The position numbers and the translations under genes are program-made. Below the pieces are notes generated by a model. It saw only the letters and a program-made list of their open reading frames with translations. It was not told where the DNA came from and searched no databases. A DNA stretch of 12,539 nt, from positions 1 through 12,539 of the forward strand of contig NZEE01000105.1 of NCBI GenBank assembly GCA_002688965.1, read 5' to 3'. The stretch's first letter is position 1. Every line of letters starts with the position of its first letter. Of the stretch, positions 11,872-12,539 are shown piece after piece. The stretch is from an archaeon. GTDB lineage: Archaea > Aenigmatarchaeota > Aenigmatarchaeia > GW2011-AR5 > GCA-2688965.

Positions 11872-12539
11872 TGCATATAAAAGATATCGAAATAGATAAA
11901 GCTGATATTGATAAACGCAACGCTTTTAATATCTCAACTGTGCTTATAGATTTATTATGGAAAGAGCCTTTTTATAGCAGAATCTTAAGAAGCCTAAATA
12001 AAGTAGAAACAGATAAGATAAGTACAGCAGGTGTTGGTATTGTAAATAATAATATTACGCTTTTTTGGAATAGAAACTTTTTTGCTTCACTAAAGCACAA
12101 AGAAGTTCTAGGTGTATTAAAACATGAATGCTTGCATATTATTTTTAAACATATTACAGAAAGAAAGCGGGAACCTTTTTTACTCTGGAATTATGGTACA
12201 GATCTTGCAATTAATTCAACAATACCTAGAAACGAGCTACCTAAAGAAGCACTAATTCCAGGTGAGTTTATACCTAAGCTTAAACGTAAAGATAAGAAAA
12301 ATATGAGCGATGAAATGATTGCTACATACGGAAAGCTTAGAAATTTAATCAAAAATTTCCCAAAAAACAAGACAGCAGAATATTATTTTCTTCATCTAAA
12401 CAATGATGAAGAAATTAGAAAAATGATTATGGATAGTACTGAGGGCAATATCAGCGGTGAAGCAGGGAGCTTTTCATTTGATGATCATACTGCATGGGAT
12501 AATATTGATAGTAAAGATGCAGAATATTTAAACGAAAAG
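11871..12539 (+). CDS. VWA-like metallopeptidase domain protein (partial, 5' end)
   Basis: The frame opens at an ATG overlapping the MoxR stop by one base (TAATG) and stays open for 223 codons to the window edge, so the C-terminal part is missing. The N-terminal region carries HECLHIIFKH (85-94), an HExxH with a further His, and WNYGTDLAINSTIP (106-119), with the Asp of the usual DLxIN motif. This combination is the signature of the putative metallopeptidase domain that precedes a VWA-like domain (DUF2201/PF13203 type). In that family a VWA-like domain normally follows and would lie beyond the edge. In the known MoxR-VWA systems the ATPase acts on the VWA protein, which fits the overlap. Whether the HExxH site is active is unknown. 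Confidence 0.88.
   Translation, partial: MHIKDIEIDKADIDKRNAFNISTVLIDLLWKEPFYSRILRSLNKVETDKISTAGVGIVNNNITLFWNRNFFASLKHKEVLGVLKHECLHIIFKHITERKREPFLLWNYGTDLAINSTIPRNELPKEALIPGEFIPKLKRKDKKNMSDEMIATYGKLRNLIKNFPKNKTAEYYFLHLNNDEEIRKMIMDSTEGNISGEAGSFSFDDHTAWDNIDSKDAEYLNEK

Overview
The window looks like part of the genome of a large, strongly AT-rich tailed bacteriophage, probably a T4-like or jumbo-type virus of an AT-rich host (a marine host is a guess). The reasons are dense packing with gene overlaps of 1 to 11 bases, many very small proteins, and phage-typical genes: an SLT lytic transglycosylase, a staphylococcal-nuclease homologue, a stripped RadA/Sms-like ATPase, and a MoxR ATPase paired with a VWA-like metallopeptidase. 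No integrase, terminase, capsid or polymerase gene lies in the window, so placement within phages is inference.

Layout. Bases 1-2771 are read leftward: an unrecognised 374/370-residue protein, then a thermonuclease-like protein, then an unrecognised protein that runs off the left edge (386 codons seen, no stop). A divergent, very AT-rich promoter region (about 2772-2867) separates this from everything to the right, which reads rightward to the end. The right-hand block holds a small SH3-like protein, a GMP reductase-type gene (guaC-like), adenylosuccinate synthetase (purA), three more small SH3-like genes, adenylosuccinate lyase (purB), an EF-hand protein with a cysteine cluster, another small SH3-like gene, an SLT lytic transglycosylase, an HExxH metallopeptidase-like protein, a Lys-rich SH3-like protein, a RadA-like ATPase, a four-helix membrane protein, a MoxR-type AAA+ ATPase and the first 223 codons of its VWA-like metallopeptidase partner.

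Main biological point. The three purine genes would together convert GMP to IMP (GuaC-like), IMP to adenylosuccinate (PurA) and adenylosuccinate to AMP (PurB). That is a complete guanine-to-adenine conversion route encoded in about 4 kb of phage DNA. It would suit a phage whose DNA needs far more A than G. It recalls the PurZ route to 2-aminoadenine (Z) DNA, but the PurA here keeps the Asp of GDEGKG that PurZ enzymes are reported to lack, so ordinary adenine synthesis is the better reading.

Other points. At least five, perhaps six, small proteins share an opening pattern like (Y/F)xxG(D/E)L(V/I) and look like SH3-like barrels. Two of them (5414 and 5616) are clear tandem paralogues, and a perfect 51-base tandem duplication sits exactly on their start/stop overlap. 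Several intergenic gaps carry a candidate promoter, GTGTA-N17/18-TATAAT. A 16-base AT-rich repeat occurs about 3.5 times before the RadA-like gene. There is no gene-free stretch over 300 bases. I saw no tRNA, rRNA or CRISPR array.
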